Assembly: GCF_014385005.1 (NCBI RefSeq)
Contig: NZ_JACRSZ010000009.1
Location: 92,446-156,445, forward strand
Reading direction: 5' to 3'
Source of the DNA: Jingyaoa shaoxingensis
GTDB taxonomy: Bacteria > Bacillota > Clostridia > Lachnospirales > Lachnospiraceae
Length of the DNA stretch: 64,000 bases
Below are positions 52,097-60,984 of the stretch, one piece after another. How positions within the stretch are numbered: position 1 is the stretch's first letter; the number at the start of each line of letters is the position of its first letter. The notes beneath the pieces are model-generated. The model saw only the letters and a program-made list of their open reading frames with translations, made no database searches and was not told the DNA's origin. The position numbers and the translations under genes are program-made.

Positions 52097-53038
52097 ATGA
52101 GAAAGTATACGATTAGAAGAATTTTCATGGCAGTCGTTACCCTGCTCGTTGTTGCCTGTCTTACATTCATACTGATGAATGCGATACCAGGTAATCCGTG
52201 GCTGTCTGAAAAAGCGCCATCTCAGGCGACAATTGATGCATTAAATGCAAAGTACGGACTGGATCAGCCAGTTCCGGTACAGATGGTCAAGTATCTTGGT
52301 AATATTCTTCATGGAGACTTTGGTACTTCGATTAAAATGCAGAAGAACAGAGCAGTATTATCCATTATTATGGAAATGTTTCCGGTATCTGCAAAGATTG
52401 GAAGTATCGCACTTTTATGGGCTGTTTTGGTAGGTGTGCCGCTTGGCTGTCTTGCCGCATTTAAGAGAGGTACTTGGGTAGACAGTCTCCTGCGTATTGT
52501 GTGTACATTGGGTATTTCCATGCCTGGTTTCGTAGTTGCTACGATTTTACTTCATACTTTATGCGGAGGGATTTCTGGAGTAAAAGTATTTCCGGCTTTA
52601 TTTGATGGTTCAGCCAAGAGTTATGTACTGCCATGTCTTGCACTGGGATTTTATCCGATGTGTTATCTTTCCAGACAGACCAGAACAGCTATGCTGGATT
52701 CCATTAATCAGGAATATATCAAGACTGCAAAAGCAAAGGGTCTGAAGAACAATAAGATTATTTTCAAACATGCTCTTCGTAATGCATTGATTCCGGTTAT
52801 CACCTATCTCGGACCGCAGATTGCATTTACACTTTGTGGTGGTCTGGTAGTAGAAAGAGTATTTTCAATTCCGGGACTTGGAAGATATTTTATTCAGTCA
52901 ATACAGAACCGTGATTATCCGGTAATTATGGGAACAACGATCTTCCTGGCTACCTTTATTATTATTATGAACCTGGTAGTCGACCTCTGTTATAAACTGG
53001 TGGATCCGCGTATTAATTTGTCGAATGGAGGACACTAG
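52097..53038 (+). CDS. oppB: Oligopeptide/dipeptide ABC permease (OppB type)
   Basis: The 313-residue membrane protein has six helices, the N-terminal pattern RRIFMAVVTLLVVACLTFIL and the permease loop QEYIKTAKAKGLKNNKIIFK. It forms the channel with the OppC-type protein encoded 2 bases downstream. Confidence 0.94.
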   Translation: MRKYTIRRIFMAVVTLLVVACLTFILMNAIPGNPWLSEKAPSQATIDALNAKYGLDQPVPVQMVKYLGNILHGDFGTSIKMQKNRAVLSIIMEMFPVSAKIGSIALLWAVLVGVPLGCLAAFKRGTWVDSLLRIVCTLGISMPGFVVATILLHTLCGGISGVKVFPALFDGSAKSYVLPCLALGFYPMCYLSRQTRTAMLDSINQEYIKTAKAKGLKNNKIIFKHALRNALIPVITYLGPQIAFTLCGGLVVERVFSIPGLGRYFIQSIQNRDYPVIMGTTIFLATFIIIMNLVVDLCYKLVDPRINLSNGGH

Positions 53039-53040
53039 AG

Positions 53041-54396
53041 ATGGCAGAGAACAAGAGATATAAAAAGTTCGGTTCACTTCAGCCGAATGTAGATGATATT
53101 ATGAAGTGGAATGCAGAATTGCCGGAGAATGCATTTGAACCGGCAACTTCCGAAGAAAAAGAGAATTTCATTCAGGATCGTAAGAGTGTGTCTTACTGGA
53201 AAGATGCATGGAGAAGACTTCGCAAAAATACGGTGGCTATGGTAGCCCTGGCTATTATTATTATTTTGACCTTATTCGCATTTGTCGGACCAATGGTAGT
53301 TCCTTATACTTATAAGCAGCAGATCCGTGGCTCTGAAGCCTTGGGACTTTCTCATTATACGTATGAAGATATACAGGCCATTCATGCGTACATTGAAGAA
53401 CATACCGGTACCGGTGTACTTTCACCGGATGAAGCAGTAGAACAGGCAAGAGCAGAAGCGGAAGCAAACGGTAAGAAGCTTTCCAGAATTGAAGAGGCAA
53501 AGATTCGTGCACAGGCCTCAGTAAATGCAGAGAGTTCTGAGGCGGAAGAAGAAACCATTACCGAGAGTCAGGCAGCAAAAGAATTAGGTTTGAAGAAAAA
53601 ACCATTCGGTTATTCAGAAAAAGAACTGGAGCGTAAAGCGTCAGGCGAAAAAGTTTTCCCACATGTGTTTGGAACCGATGATCAGGGACGTGATATCATG
53701 GTACGAGTTATGGTAGGTACCCGTGTTTCCATTACCGTTGGTATTTGTGCAGCACTTTTGGTATTGATCATTGGTGCTGTGTATGGATCCATATCCGGAT
53801 ACTGTGGTGGTGCAGTGGATGCAGTTATGCAGCGTATCGTAGAAATGATTTATTCCATTCCGGAGATGCTGATTATTCTGCTTTTATCCGCAACCTTGAA
53901 GCCGGCATTGGAACAGTTCCAGAATTCCGGTAATGGTATCTTACAGAAATTGGTTACCATTCTGGGACCAAACCTGATTTCTATGTTTATTGCATTCGGT
54001 TTATTATACTGGGTAACCATGAGCCGTATTATTCGTGGGCAGATTCTGCAGTTAAAACAGCAGGAATATGTAACAGCAGCCAGAGCACTGGGAGCAAAAG
54101 GTGGAAGAATTATTCGAAGACATCTGCTTCCAAACTGTATCGGACAGATCGTTACGACGACTTTCCTTCAGATTCCGTCTGCGATCTTCCTGGAGTCTTT
54201 CCTTTCTTTCGTAGGTGTAGGTGTATCTGCACCGCTGACCAGTCTGGGTTCCATGTGTTCAGAAGCATTAAGCGGTCTGAACACCTATCCATACAGACTG
54301 TTCATTCCGGCCGTAATACTGAGTCTGATGATTCTTTCACTGAACCTGTTTGGTGACGGACTTCGTGATGCGCTGGATCCAAGATTGAAGAAGTAG
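53041..54396 (+). CDS. oppC: Oligopeptide ABC permease (OppC type) with a long extracellular insertion
   Basis: The 451-residue protein is longer than the usual 290-330 residues. After the first helix (about 67-90) comes a charged, Glu/Ala-rich stretch of about 120 residues (95-215) before the standard VFGTDDQGRDIMVRVMVG and the rest of the permease with loop QEYVTAARALGAKGGRIIRRH. The insertion should face outside and might touch the binding protein or the cell wall. It is co-transcribed with the other opp genes. Confidence 0.93.
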   Translation: MAENKRYKKFGSLQPNVDDIMKWNAELPENAFEPATSEEKENFIQDRKSVSYWKDAWRRLRKNTVAMVALAIIIILTLFAFVGPMVVPYTYKQQIRGSEALGLSHYTYEDIQAIHAYIEEHTGTGVLSPDEAVEQARAEAEANGKKLSRIEEAKIRAQASVNAESSEAEEETITESQAAKELGLKKKPFGYSEKELERKASGEKVFPHVFGTDDQGRDIMVRVMVGTRVSITVGICAALLVLIIGAVYGSISGYCGGAVDAVMQRIVEMIYSIPEMLIILLLSATLKPALEQFQNSGNGILQKLVTILGPNLISMFIAFGLLYWVTMSRIIRGQILQLKQQEYVTAARALGAKGGRIIRRHLLPNCIGQIVTTTFLQIPSAIFLESFLSFVGVGVSAPLTSLGSMCSEALSGLNTYPYRLFIPAVILSLMILSLNLFGDGLRDALDPRLKK

Positions 54397-54409
54397 GAGA
54401 AGAGAGATT

Positions 54410-55447
54410 ATGAGCGAAGATAAGAAACAGAAATTATTGGAAGTAAAGAATCTGCATGTCTCCTTCTTTACCCCGGCAGGAGAAGTAAAAGCTGTGAATG
54501 GTATCAGCTATGATGTAGATTATGATGAAGTAATGGGTATTGTAGGAGAGTCAGGATCAGGAAAGTCTGTAGAGGCATATTCCATTATCGGACTTTTACA
54601 GTCTCCTGGTAAAGTAATGGAAGGATCCATTACGCTGGAAGGGGAAGATATGCTGGCAAAGACATCTTCTGAGATGGTTGATTATCGAGGAAGCCAGGTT
54701 GCCATGATTTTTCAGAATCCAATGACATGTCTGAATCCGGTATATACGATCGGAAATCAGCTGACAGAAGCACTTCGGGCACATGATAAGAGTATTTCAA
54801 AAGAAGATGCAGACAAACGTGCTATGGAGATGCTGGAGCAAGTTGGTATTAATAATGTAGAAAAACGTATGAAGCAGTATCCACATGAACTTTCAGGTGG
54901 TATGAGACAGCGTGTTATGATTGCTATGGGACTGATCTGTCATCCGAAACTGCTGATCGCAGATGAACCGACTACAGCATTGGATGTAACAATCCAGGCA
55001 CAGATTCTGGAACTGATGAAAGAACTTCAGAAGAAGAATCATATGGGTATTATTTTCATTACCCATAATCTTGGAGTAGTGGCAGAAGTATGTGACAAGG
55101 TATCCGTTATGTATGCAGGTAAGATGGTAGAACAGGGACCGGTAGATGAGATTTTCTACGAACCGGGTCATCCATATACCATGGGACTTCTTCGTTCCAT
55201 GCCTCGTGTAGACGCAGAAAGCTATGAACGACTGATTCCGATTGAGGGATCTCCGGTTGATATGTTGAATCCACCTGAGGGATGTCCGTTTGCTCCGCGT
55301 TGTGAACATGCAATGAAAGTTTGTCTTCAGAAGATGCCGCCTTATGTGGAACTGGGAGACAATCACAGAGCAGCATGCTGGCTGAGAGTACAGGATGCCA
55401 TTGAGGCACAGAAAAAAGAAGGAACGGAGGGAAAGAAAAATGAGTAA
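54410..55447 (+). CDS. oppD: Oligopeptide ABC ATPase (OppD type)
   Basis: The 345-residue ATPase has Walker A GESGSGKSV, signature LSGGMRQRVMIAM, Walker B LLIADEPTTALD and the C-terminal OppD cysteine motif with CPFAPRCEHAMKVC. It starts 13 bases after oppC and overlaps oppF by 8 bases. Confidence 0.95.
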   Translation: MSEDKKQKLLEVKNLHVSFFTPAGEVKAVNGISYDVDYDEVMGIVGESGSGKSVEAYSIIGLLQSPGKVMEGSITLEGEDMLAKTSSEMVDYRGSQVAMIFQNPMTCLNPVYTIGNQLTEALRAHDKSISKEDADKRAMEMLEQVGINNVEKRMKQYPHELSGGMRQRVMIAMGLICHPKLLIADEPTTALDVTIQAQILELMKELQKKNHMGIIFITHNLGVVAEVCDKVSVMYAGKMVEQGPVDEIFYEPGHPYTMGLLRSMPRVDAESYERLIPIEGSPVDMLNPPEGCPFAPRCEHAMKVCLQKMPPYVELGDNHRAACWLRVQDAIEAQKKEGTEGKKNE

Positions 55448-56474
55448 TCAGAACGATATCCTCGTTTCCGTTGATCATTTAAAGAAATACTTTCCGGTGA
55501 AGGGATTAAAAGGACCGGGAGTACGTGCTGTGGAAGATATTTCTTTGTTTATCCGCAGGGGAGAAACACTTGGACTGGTTGGAGAATCAGGTTGTGGTAA
55601 GACTACTCTCGGACGTACGATTCTTCAGCTTCACGATCCGACTTCCGGAAAGATTGTATACGATGGAGAGACTATTTTTGAAGGAGAGAATCCATGGGTG
55701 ACAGAAGCTGACGGTACATTGAAGCAGATCAAAGTACCAAAGCCAAAGCAGGTGAATATGCTTCCATATCGTCGTAAGATGCAGATTATCTTTCAGGATC
55801 CTTCAGCCAGTCTGGATCCGCGAATGACAGTTGGAGAAATCATTGGAGAAGCACTTGATATTCATAAATTATATTCTTCTAAAAACGACCGTAATGATCG
55901 AATCAAAGAGCTTTTGGGAAAGGTTGGATTAAATACAGAACACGCTAACCGTTATCCGCATGAGTTTTCCGGTGGTCAGCAGCAGCGAGTAGGTATCGCA
56001 AGAGCTCTGGCTGTAAATCCGGAGTTTATCGTCTGCGATGAACCAATTTCTGCACTGGATGTGTCTATTCAGTCACAGGTAGTAAACATGCTGGAAGATA
56101 TGCAGGAAGAAATGGGACTGACCTATTTGTTTATTGCCCATGACTTGTCTGTAGTACGTCATATCTCTAATCGTATTGGAGTTATGTATCTGGGAAATAT
56201 GATGGAGCTTGCTGAAAGTTATGAGTTGAACCGTAATCCGATTCATCCATATACCAAGACGCTTTTGTCAGCAGTACCGGTTCCGGATCCGCAGCTTAGC
56301 AGAACGAGACAGCGTATTATTTTGGAAGGAGATATTCCATCTCCGATGAATCCTCCGACAGGATGTAAGTTCCACACCAGATGTCCTTATGCGACAGATA
56401 AGTGCCGTAAAGAGGTACCAGAATTTAAAGAGCATGCACCGGAGCACTGGGCAGCATGCCACATGCTTGGATAA
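55440..56474 (+). CDS. oppF: Oligopeptide ABC ATPase (OppF type)
   Basis: The 344-residue ATPase has Walker [10 protein letters not shown], signature [15 protein letters not shown], Walker [12 protein letters not shown] and the C-terminal [15 protein letters not shown]. The ATG at 55440 follows GGAGGGAAAG; the longer frame runs inside oppD. Confidence 0.95.
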   Translation: MSNQNDILVSVDHLKKYFPVKGLKGPGVRAVEDISLFIRRGETLGLVGESGCGKTTLGRTILQLHDPTSGKIVYDGETIFEGENPWVTEADGTLKQIKVPKPKQVNMLPYRRKMQIIFQDPSASLDPRMTVGEIIGEALDIHKLYSSKNDRNDRIKELLGKVGLNTEHANRYPHEFSGGQQQRVGIARALAVNPEFIVCDEPISALDVSIQSQVVNMLEDMQEEMGLTYLFIAHDLSVVRHISNRIGVMYLGNMMELAESYELNRNPIHPYTKTLLSAVPVPDPQLSRTRQRIILEGDIPSPMNPPTGCKFHTRCPYATDKCRKEVPEFKEHAPEHWAACHMLG

Positions 56475-56538
56475 TACAGCTAAGACGCTGTTTATCAATC
56501 ATATATCATATTTCATAAGGGAAATGGAGGAAGAGACT

Positions 56539-58209
56539 ATGAAAATGAGAAAACTGTTGCCATTTATTGCTACAACAGCAATCGCAACTTCCGTGTTTGG
56601 CTTCGCAGCAAGTGCTGATGATTTCAATATCACAGTAAACCTTGCTTCCGAACCTCAGACAATGGACCCACAGAAGAACACCACACTGGATGGTGGTACC
56701 ATGATGCTGCACCTTTTCGAAGGTCTGATGACATGGGAAGATTCAGGAGAAGAACAGGTGGGATCTGACGGAACCTGTGATTCATCCACACTTACCTATG
56801 GACAGGCAGAAAGCTATGACAGAGAAGAAAATGAAGACGGTACTGTAAGCTATACCTTCCATCTTCGTGACGGTATCAAATGGTCTGACGGTGTACCTGT
56901 AACAGCAAATGATTTTGCATATGCATGGAGAAGACTGGTAGATCCTAACACAGCTGCAGATTACAGCTATATGATTGCAAATGTCGTAAATGCACAGGAT
57001 ATTATCGATGGCAAGAAAGATCCATCTGAACTGGGTGTAGAAGCAGTAGATGATAAGACATTTAAAGTAACCCTTTCAACAGATCTGGCATACTTCGAAG
57101 AACTTTGTGCATTCCCAGCACTGATGCCTGTTCGTGAAGACATCATCGAAGCAAACGGAGATCAGTGGACATATGATGTAGATACTTATGTTTCTAATGG
57201 TCCTTACAAGATGACAGATTGGACACATAACTCTGAAATCGTAGTAGCAAAGAACGATGAATACTATGGAGCAGAGGAACTTGGGCCTGATACCATTACA
57301 TTCAAACTGATGGATGATCAGAACGCTATGCTGTCTGGATTTAATTCAGGAGAACTGAATTTCATCGAGGACGTTCCACAGGCAGAAATCACAAGTCTGG
57401 TAGCTTCTGGCGATCTGAAGATTCTGGATTACATTGGAACATACTTCGTATGCTTCAATAACGAACAGGAACCATTTGACAATCCACTTGTAAGAGAAGC
57501 ATTTACACTGGCAATTGACCGTACTTACATTGTAGAAAAAGTTACACAGCAGGGTCAGGTAGAAGCTGGCGGATTCGTACCTTACGGTGTATATGACGCA
57601 GATGGTGCAACAGGCGATGACTTCCGTACAGTTGGAGGAGATTACTATGCACCAACAGATGCAGATTACGAAGCAAATTGTGAAAAAGCAAAAGAACTGC
57701 TTGCAGAAGCTGGATATCCGGACGGAGAAGGCTTCCCTGTAGTAGAATATCTGTATAATACAAGTGAAGCTCACAAAGCAGTTGCAGAAGCTCTGCAGTT
57801 TATGTGGGAAGATGTACTTGGTGTAACGGTTACTCTGAACAACCAGGAATGGGTATCCTTCATCGACAGCCGTAAGAAAGGTGATTACTCTATCGCACGT
57901 CACGGCTGGATTGCTGACTACAATGATCCTATGACTTTCATCGATATGTGGGAAACAGGCGGCGGAAACAACGATGCGAAATACAGCAACGCTGATTACG
58001 ATGCACTGCTTGATCAGATCAGAGGAACAATGGATCAGGGAGAACGTATGAAACTGATGCACGAAGCAGAAGATCTGGTAATCGGACAGGATTATGGTGT
58101 TTGCCCACTGTACTTCTACACACAGAAATACATGCTGAGCGACGGTATCAAAGGTCTGCATTACACAACACTTGGATACTTCTTCTTTGGACATACATCT
58201 GCTGAATAA
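56539..58209 (+). CDS. oppA: Oligopeptide-binding protein (OppA type)
   Basis: The 556-residue protein is of ABC family 5 (SBP_bac_5) with LASEPQTMDPQKNTT, FHLRDGIKWSDGVPVTANDF and LAIDRTYIVEKVTQQG. The signal peptide ends near ASA-DD and there is no lipobox cysteine, which is unusual for a Gram-positive binding protein. It is last in the operon, behind GGAGGAAGAG. A terminator follows. Confidence 0.94.
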   Translation: MKMRKLLPFIATTAIATSVFGFAASADDFNITVNLASEPQTMDPQKNTTLDGGTMMLHLFEGLMTWEDSGEEQVGSDGTCDSSTLTYGQAESYDREENEDGTVSYTFHLRDGIKWSDGVPVTANDFAYAWRRLVDPNTAADYSYMIANVVNAQDIIDGKKDPSELGVEAVDDKTFKVTLSTDLAYFEELCAFPALMPVREDIIEANGDQWTYDVDTYVSNGPYKMTDWTHNSEIVVAKNDEYYGAEELGPDTITFKLMDDQNAMLSGFNSGELNFIEDVPQAEITSLVASGDLKILDYIGTYFVCFNNEQEPFDNPLVREAFTLAIDRTYIVEKVTQQGQVEAGGFVPYGVYDADGATGDDFRTVGGDYYAPTDADYEANCEKAKELLAEAGYPDGEGFPVVEYLYNTSEAHKAVAEALQFMWEDVLGVTVTLNNQEWVSFIDSRKKGDYSIARHGWIADYNDPMTFIDMWETGGGNNDAKYSNADYDALLDQIRGTMDQGERMKLMHEAEDLVIGQDYGVCPLYFYTQKYMLSDGIKGLHYTTLGYFFFGHTSAE

Positions 58210-58227
58210 AAAAGAATAAGTAATGAC

Positions 58228-58266
58228 AAAATCCCGGATGAACAGATAAAAGTTCATCCGGGATTT
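58228..58266. terminator. Bidirectional terminator after oppA
   Basis: AAATCCCGGATGAAC (58228-58242) and GTTCATCCGGGATTT (58252-58266) form a 15-bp stem with flanking A and T, serving oppA and the converging peptidase gene. Confidence 0.9.
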
Positions 58267-58283
58267 TTAAGATAAAAATAAAA

Positions 58284-59321
58284 CTAAAGTTCAAGATATG
58301 CACTCATCAGCTTCAGAGTAGCCATCATGCCAGACAGATGTGTCCGTTCCATACCGTGAGATGCATGAACACCGGGACCAATCAGTGCTGCCCTGGTATC
58401 CTTTCCAGAACGCCACATCGGACCGGCATCGGAACCATAGTGAGGATAAATATCTACTGCGTAATCGATACCATGTTCAGCAGACAGATGAATCAGTCTG
58501 GAAGTCATTTCATAATCATATGGTCCAAGATTATCCTTGGCACAGATGCTTACCTGCTGTTCGGTGCAGTTCAGGTCATCACCCACACATCCCATATCTA
58601 CAACTAACAATTCATCCAGATCAGATGGTAAAGTGGCACCTCCGTAACCAATTTCTTCATGAGTAGAAAAACAAATATACGTGGTATAAGCCGGAGTCAG
58701 AGACTGCTCTTTCATCAATGCGAGTAAAGTCAGTTCCAGTGCAGCACAGGCCTTATCGTCAATAAAGCGGGATTTCAGAAAGCCACTTTCTGTAATTATT
58801 GTTTTGGGATCATAACAGATAAAGTCGCCGGTTTGGATGCCAAGAGCCAGTACATCCTCTTTGGAATGAACTTCTTCATCCAGACGTACAGCCATATTTT
58901 TCTCATCTCTTGGTCTGGTATTGGCATCATCAAAGACATGAACAGCCGGAGAAAGAGAAAGGATGGTTCCGGTATAGACTCTTCCGGAACGGGTATAGAT
59001 CTTGCAGTATTCCCCGTCCAGAGATGGAAGAACCGGACCGCCGATCTTGGTAAACATCAGTTGTCCATCTTTCGTAATGGAACGAACCATCAGACCAAGA
59101 GTGTCTACATGGGCACTTAATGCCACACTGTGTTCACTGTCTTTTCCCGGAACAGGAACAATGACATTTCCCAGGCGGTTATGGTAAGCATCATATCCCA
59201 GCTCCCTGGTATAGCGAATCAGGTAATCCGAAACACGGTCAGTAAATCCGGTAGGACTGTCAATGGAATAAAGCTTATAACAAAGTTCTTTTATCGTTTC
59301 TTCTGCATGTGAAAAATTCAT
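58284..59321 (-). CDS. M42-family metallo-aminopeptidase
   Basis: The 345-residue protein matches the M42 glutamyl aminopeptidase/endoglucanase-like family: metal motifs SAHVDTLGLMV, IDDKACAALEL, STHEEIGYGGA and DMGCVGDDL, with C-terminal HYGSDAGP and a final zinc His in HASHGMERTH. It should trim peptides in the cytoplasm, which fits the adjacent oligopeptide importer. The ATG at 59321 follows GGAG; the longer frame runs into the upstream gap. Confidence 0.93.
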   Translation of the reverse strand: MNFSHAEETIKELCYKLYSIDSPTGFTDRVSDYLIRYTRELGYDAYHNRLGNVIVPVPGKDSEHSVALSAHVDTLGLMVRSITKDGQLMFTKIGGPVLPSLDGEYCKIYTRSGRVYTGTILSLSPAVHVFDDANTRPRDEKNMAVRLDEEVHSKEDVLALGIQTGDFICYDPKTIITESGFLKSRFIDDKACAALELTLLALMKEQSLTPAYTTYICFSTHEEIGYGGATLPSDLDELLVVDMGCVGDDLNCTEQQVSICAKDNLGPYDYEMTSRLIHLSAEHGIDYAVDIYPHYGSDAGPMWRSGKDTRAALIGPGVHASHGMERTHLSGMMATLKLMSAYLEL

Positions 59322-59677
59322 AATAATTTGATCTCCTGTAAAAAATACTTCTGCATTACTGTAACGTAAATAAACAGAAACGTCAAGTACAGCAAAAACA
59401 TCCATTATCATGGTATGAAATTGATTACAACAAGAAAAGTTTTATTTTCATAGAAATGAAGGAAAGACTATGGTATAGTTGAAATAAAGAACAAAAAGCA
59501 AATGGATACATGGAAACAGACTGGTAAAATGAATTATTTGTAAAAAGAATTTGGGTGAAGTCGATATGATTTCGCTCTTTTCATTTAATATGGATGATTT
59601 CCAAATTAGGTATGATTAGTATCATAGTTGGGAGCTTTTACCCCTAATATCTTTACAAAAGAAACGGAGAGAAGACA
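59322..59677. other. Gap of 356 bases between two divergent genes
   Basis: AT-rich sequence without a coding frame of note. It holds the palindrome TATGAT-TAGT-ATCATA (59611-59626) and a TATAGT-type -10 near 59474. No clear riboswitch or repeat was recognised. Confidence 0.5.
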
Positions 59678-60313
59678 ATGGAATCTAATTATGAAAAGCA
59701 GGTATACATAGGACGAGAATATTTTTTGAAATATGACCAGAATATGTTGATAAAAAAGTATGGACTGGAGCATGATAAGGACTATTTGTATTTGAAGTAT
59801 ATCGGAATGGATTATCGTATTCAGCGGGTTGACGGAGCAATAGAATATGAAGAGGGGCAAGGATGGAAGCTATGTAAAGAATATACGATTGTCATGACGA
59901 TCTATGATCTGCTCTGCTATTCAAGGGAAAAAATATTACCGCCGTTTACCGGGCAGTGGCAGCCGGTGGCAGGATTTGCGGCAGCAGGCAGCAACCCATC
60001 TGCAGAAGTGTTTGCAAAAAAATATGAAAAAGCATTTTCTGGAAAAGTGGAAGCAGTAAAAAAAGCCTGTATAGAGCTGGGAGGCACCCTGCAGCCACGG
60101 CTTGCCGGAGCGGATCTGACTTTTGAGATGCCGGTGGTCCCATATTTTTCTGTATTGTTTCAGTACTGGGATGCAGATGAGGAATTCCCGTCCAAAATCT
60201 TGATCTTGTGGGACCAAGCATCCATGTCCTATCTGCATTTTGAGACCACCTATTATCTTCAGGGAGATCTGCTGGAGACAATTGCCCGGCAGGCCGGTTT
60301 GTTACTTAGCTGA
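59678..60313 (+). CDS. DUF3786-like protein
   Basis: The 211-residue soluble protein resembles DUF3786 proteins of anaerobes: an N-terminal YLYLKYIGMDYRIQR segment, TIYDLLCYS, and the late motif FQYWDADEEFPSKILILWD with a hydrophobic end (HFETTYYLQGDLLETIA). The function is unknown; the family is common in anaerobes with corrinoid or Wood-Ljungdahl enzymes. The RBS is ACGGAGAGAAG. The 3' end overlaps the converging TetR gene by 8 bases. Confidence 0.75.
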   Translation: MESNYEKQVYIGREYFLKYDQNMLIKKYGLEHDKDYLYLKYIGMDYRIQRVDGAIEYEEGQGWKLCKEYTIVMTIYDLLCYSREKILPPFTGQWQPVAGFAAAGSNPSAEVFAKKYEKAFSGKVEAVKKACIELGGTLQPRLAGADLTFEMPVVPYFSVLFQYWDADEEFPSKILILWDQASMSYLHFETTYYLQGDLLETIARQAGLLLS

Positions 60314-60860
60314 TCTTGGACAGAGTATGAAGGTATACCTGCAGCAGATGATATAGTTCTTCCGGGGTCTCGCGTTTATCATGACGGATCCATACAGAGA
60401 TGATACCCACCACCAGAGAACTGAAGAGACTGCAGGCATAATCTTCTGTAATAGAAATAAAATTGTTGTTTCCGAATTCTTCCCGTATATAAACGGGAAT
60501 ATATTTGTTATGTATCTTTTGCATAGGCTGGATCAGACTGTTCTTGATCAATACTTCCAGAACCGCAGAATTGTGGTAGAGATCATTCAGGATGTATAAG
60601 GTAAAAGAAGGCCGTTTTTCTTCCGGTATCAGATGATAGCCATTGTATATTTCCTGGATACGCTGTTCGTACAGGTATTCCAGAACATCTTCGGTGCGGT
60701 CGAAGAGACGGTAAAAAGTGGAACGTCCTACCGTGGATTCTTTTTGCAGATCTACGATGGTGGTTTCAGAAAAAGATTTGGTTTCAAGACAACGCAGCAT
60801 GGCGTCACAAATTAGTTTTGCTGAGGTCTGAGAACGTTTATCGGATTTAATATGGTACAT
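60306..60860 (-). CDS. TetR-family transcriptional regulator
   Basis: The 184-residue protein has an N-terminal TetR helix-turn-helix (ETTIVDLQKESTVGRSTFYRLF) and a C-terminal ligand region like TetR_C_7 types. The ATG at 60860 follows AAAGGAG; an extended frame to 60887 lacks a site. It is divergent from the radical SAM gene and probably controls it through the palindrome at 60941-60952. Confidence 0.92.
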   Translation of the reverse strand: MYHIKSDKRSQTSAKLICDAMLRCLETKSFSETTIVDLQKESTVGRSTFYRLFDRTEDVLEYLYEQRIQEIYNGYHLIPEEKRPSFTLYILNDLYHNSAVLEVLIKNSLIQPMQKIHNKYIPVYIREEFGNNNFISITEDYACSLFSSLVVGIISVWIRHDKRETPEELYHLLQVYLHTLSKIS

Positions 60861-60893
60861 TTGGGACTCCTTTGTTTTGTATTTCAAAAACTA

Positions 60894-60952
60894 TTGTAAC
60901 ATATTTTTTTTGGTGATATAATCCCCAATAATGAAATATGATACATATGTAT
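60894..60952 (+). promoter_or_regulatory. Promoter and candidate TetR operator of the radical SAM gene
   Basis: TTGTAA (60894-60899) and TATAAT (60917-60922) are 17 bases apart. The 12-bp palindrome ATACATATGTAT (60941-60952) lies at about +12 to +23 of the expected transcript, a position where a repressor would block transcription. Confidence 0.6.
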
Positions 60953-60984
60953 TACAAAAAGAATGGAATGGAAGGAAATTGATT

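Noticed and set aside
57346..58257. 303-residue minus-strand reading frame
   Set aside because: It is antisense to oppA and rich in Cys, Phe and Ile as expected for a shadow frame.
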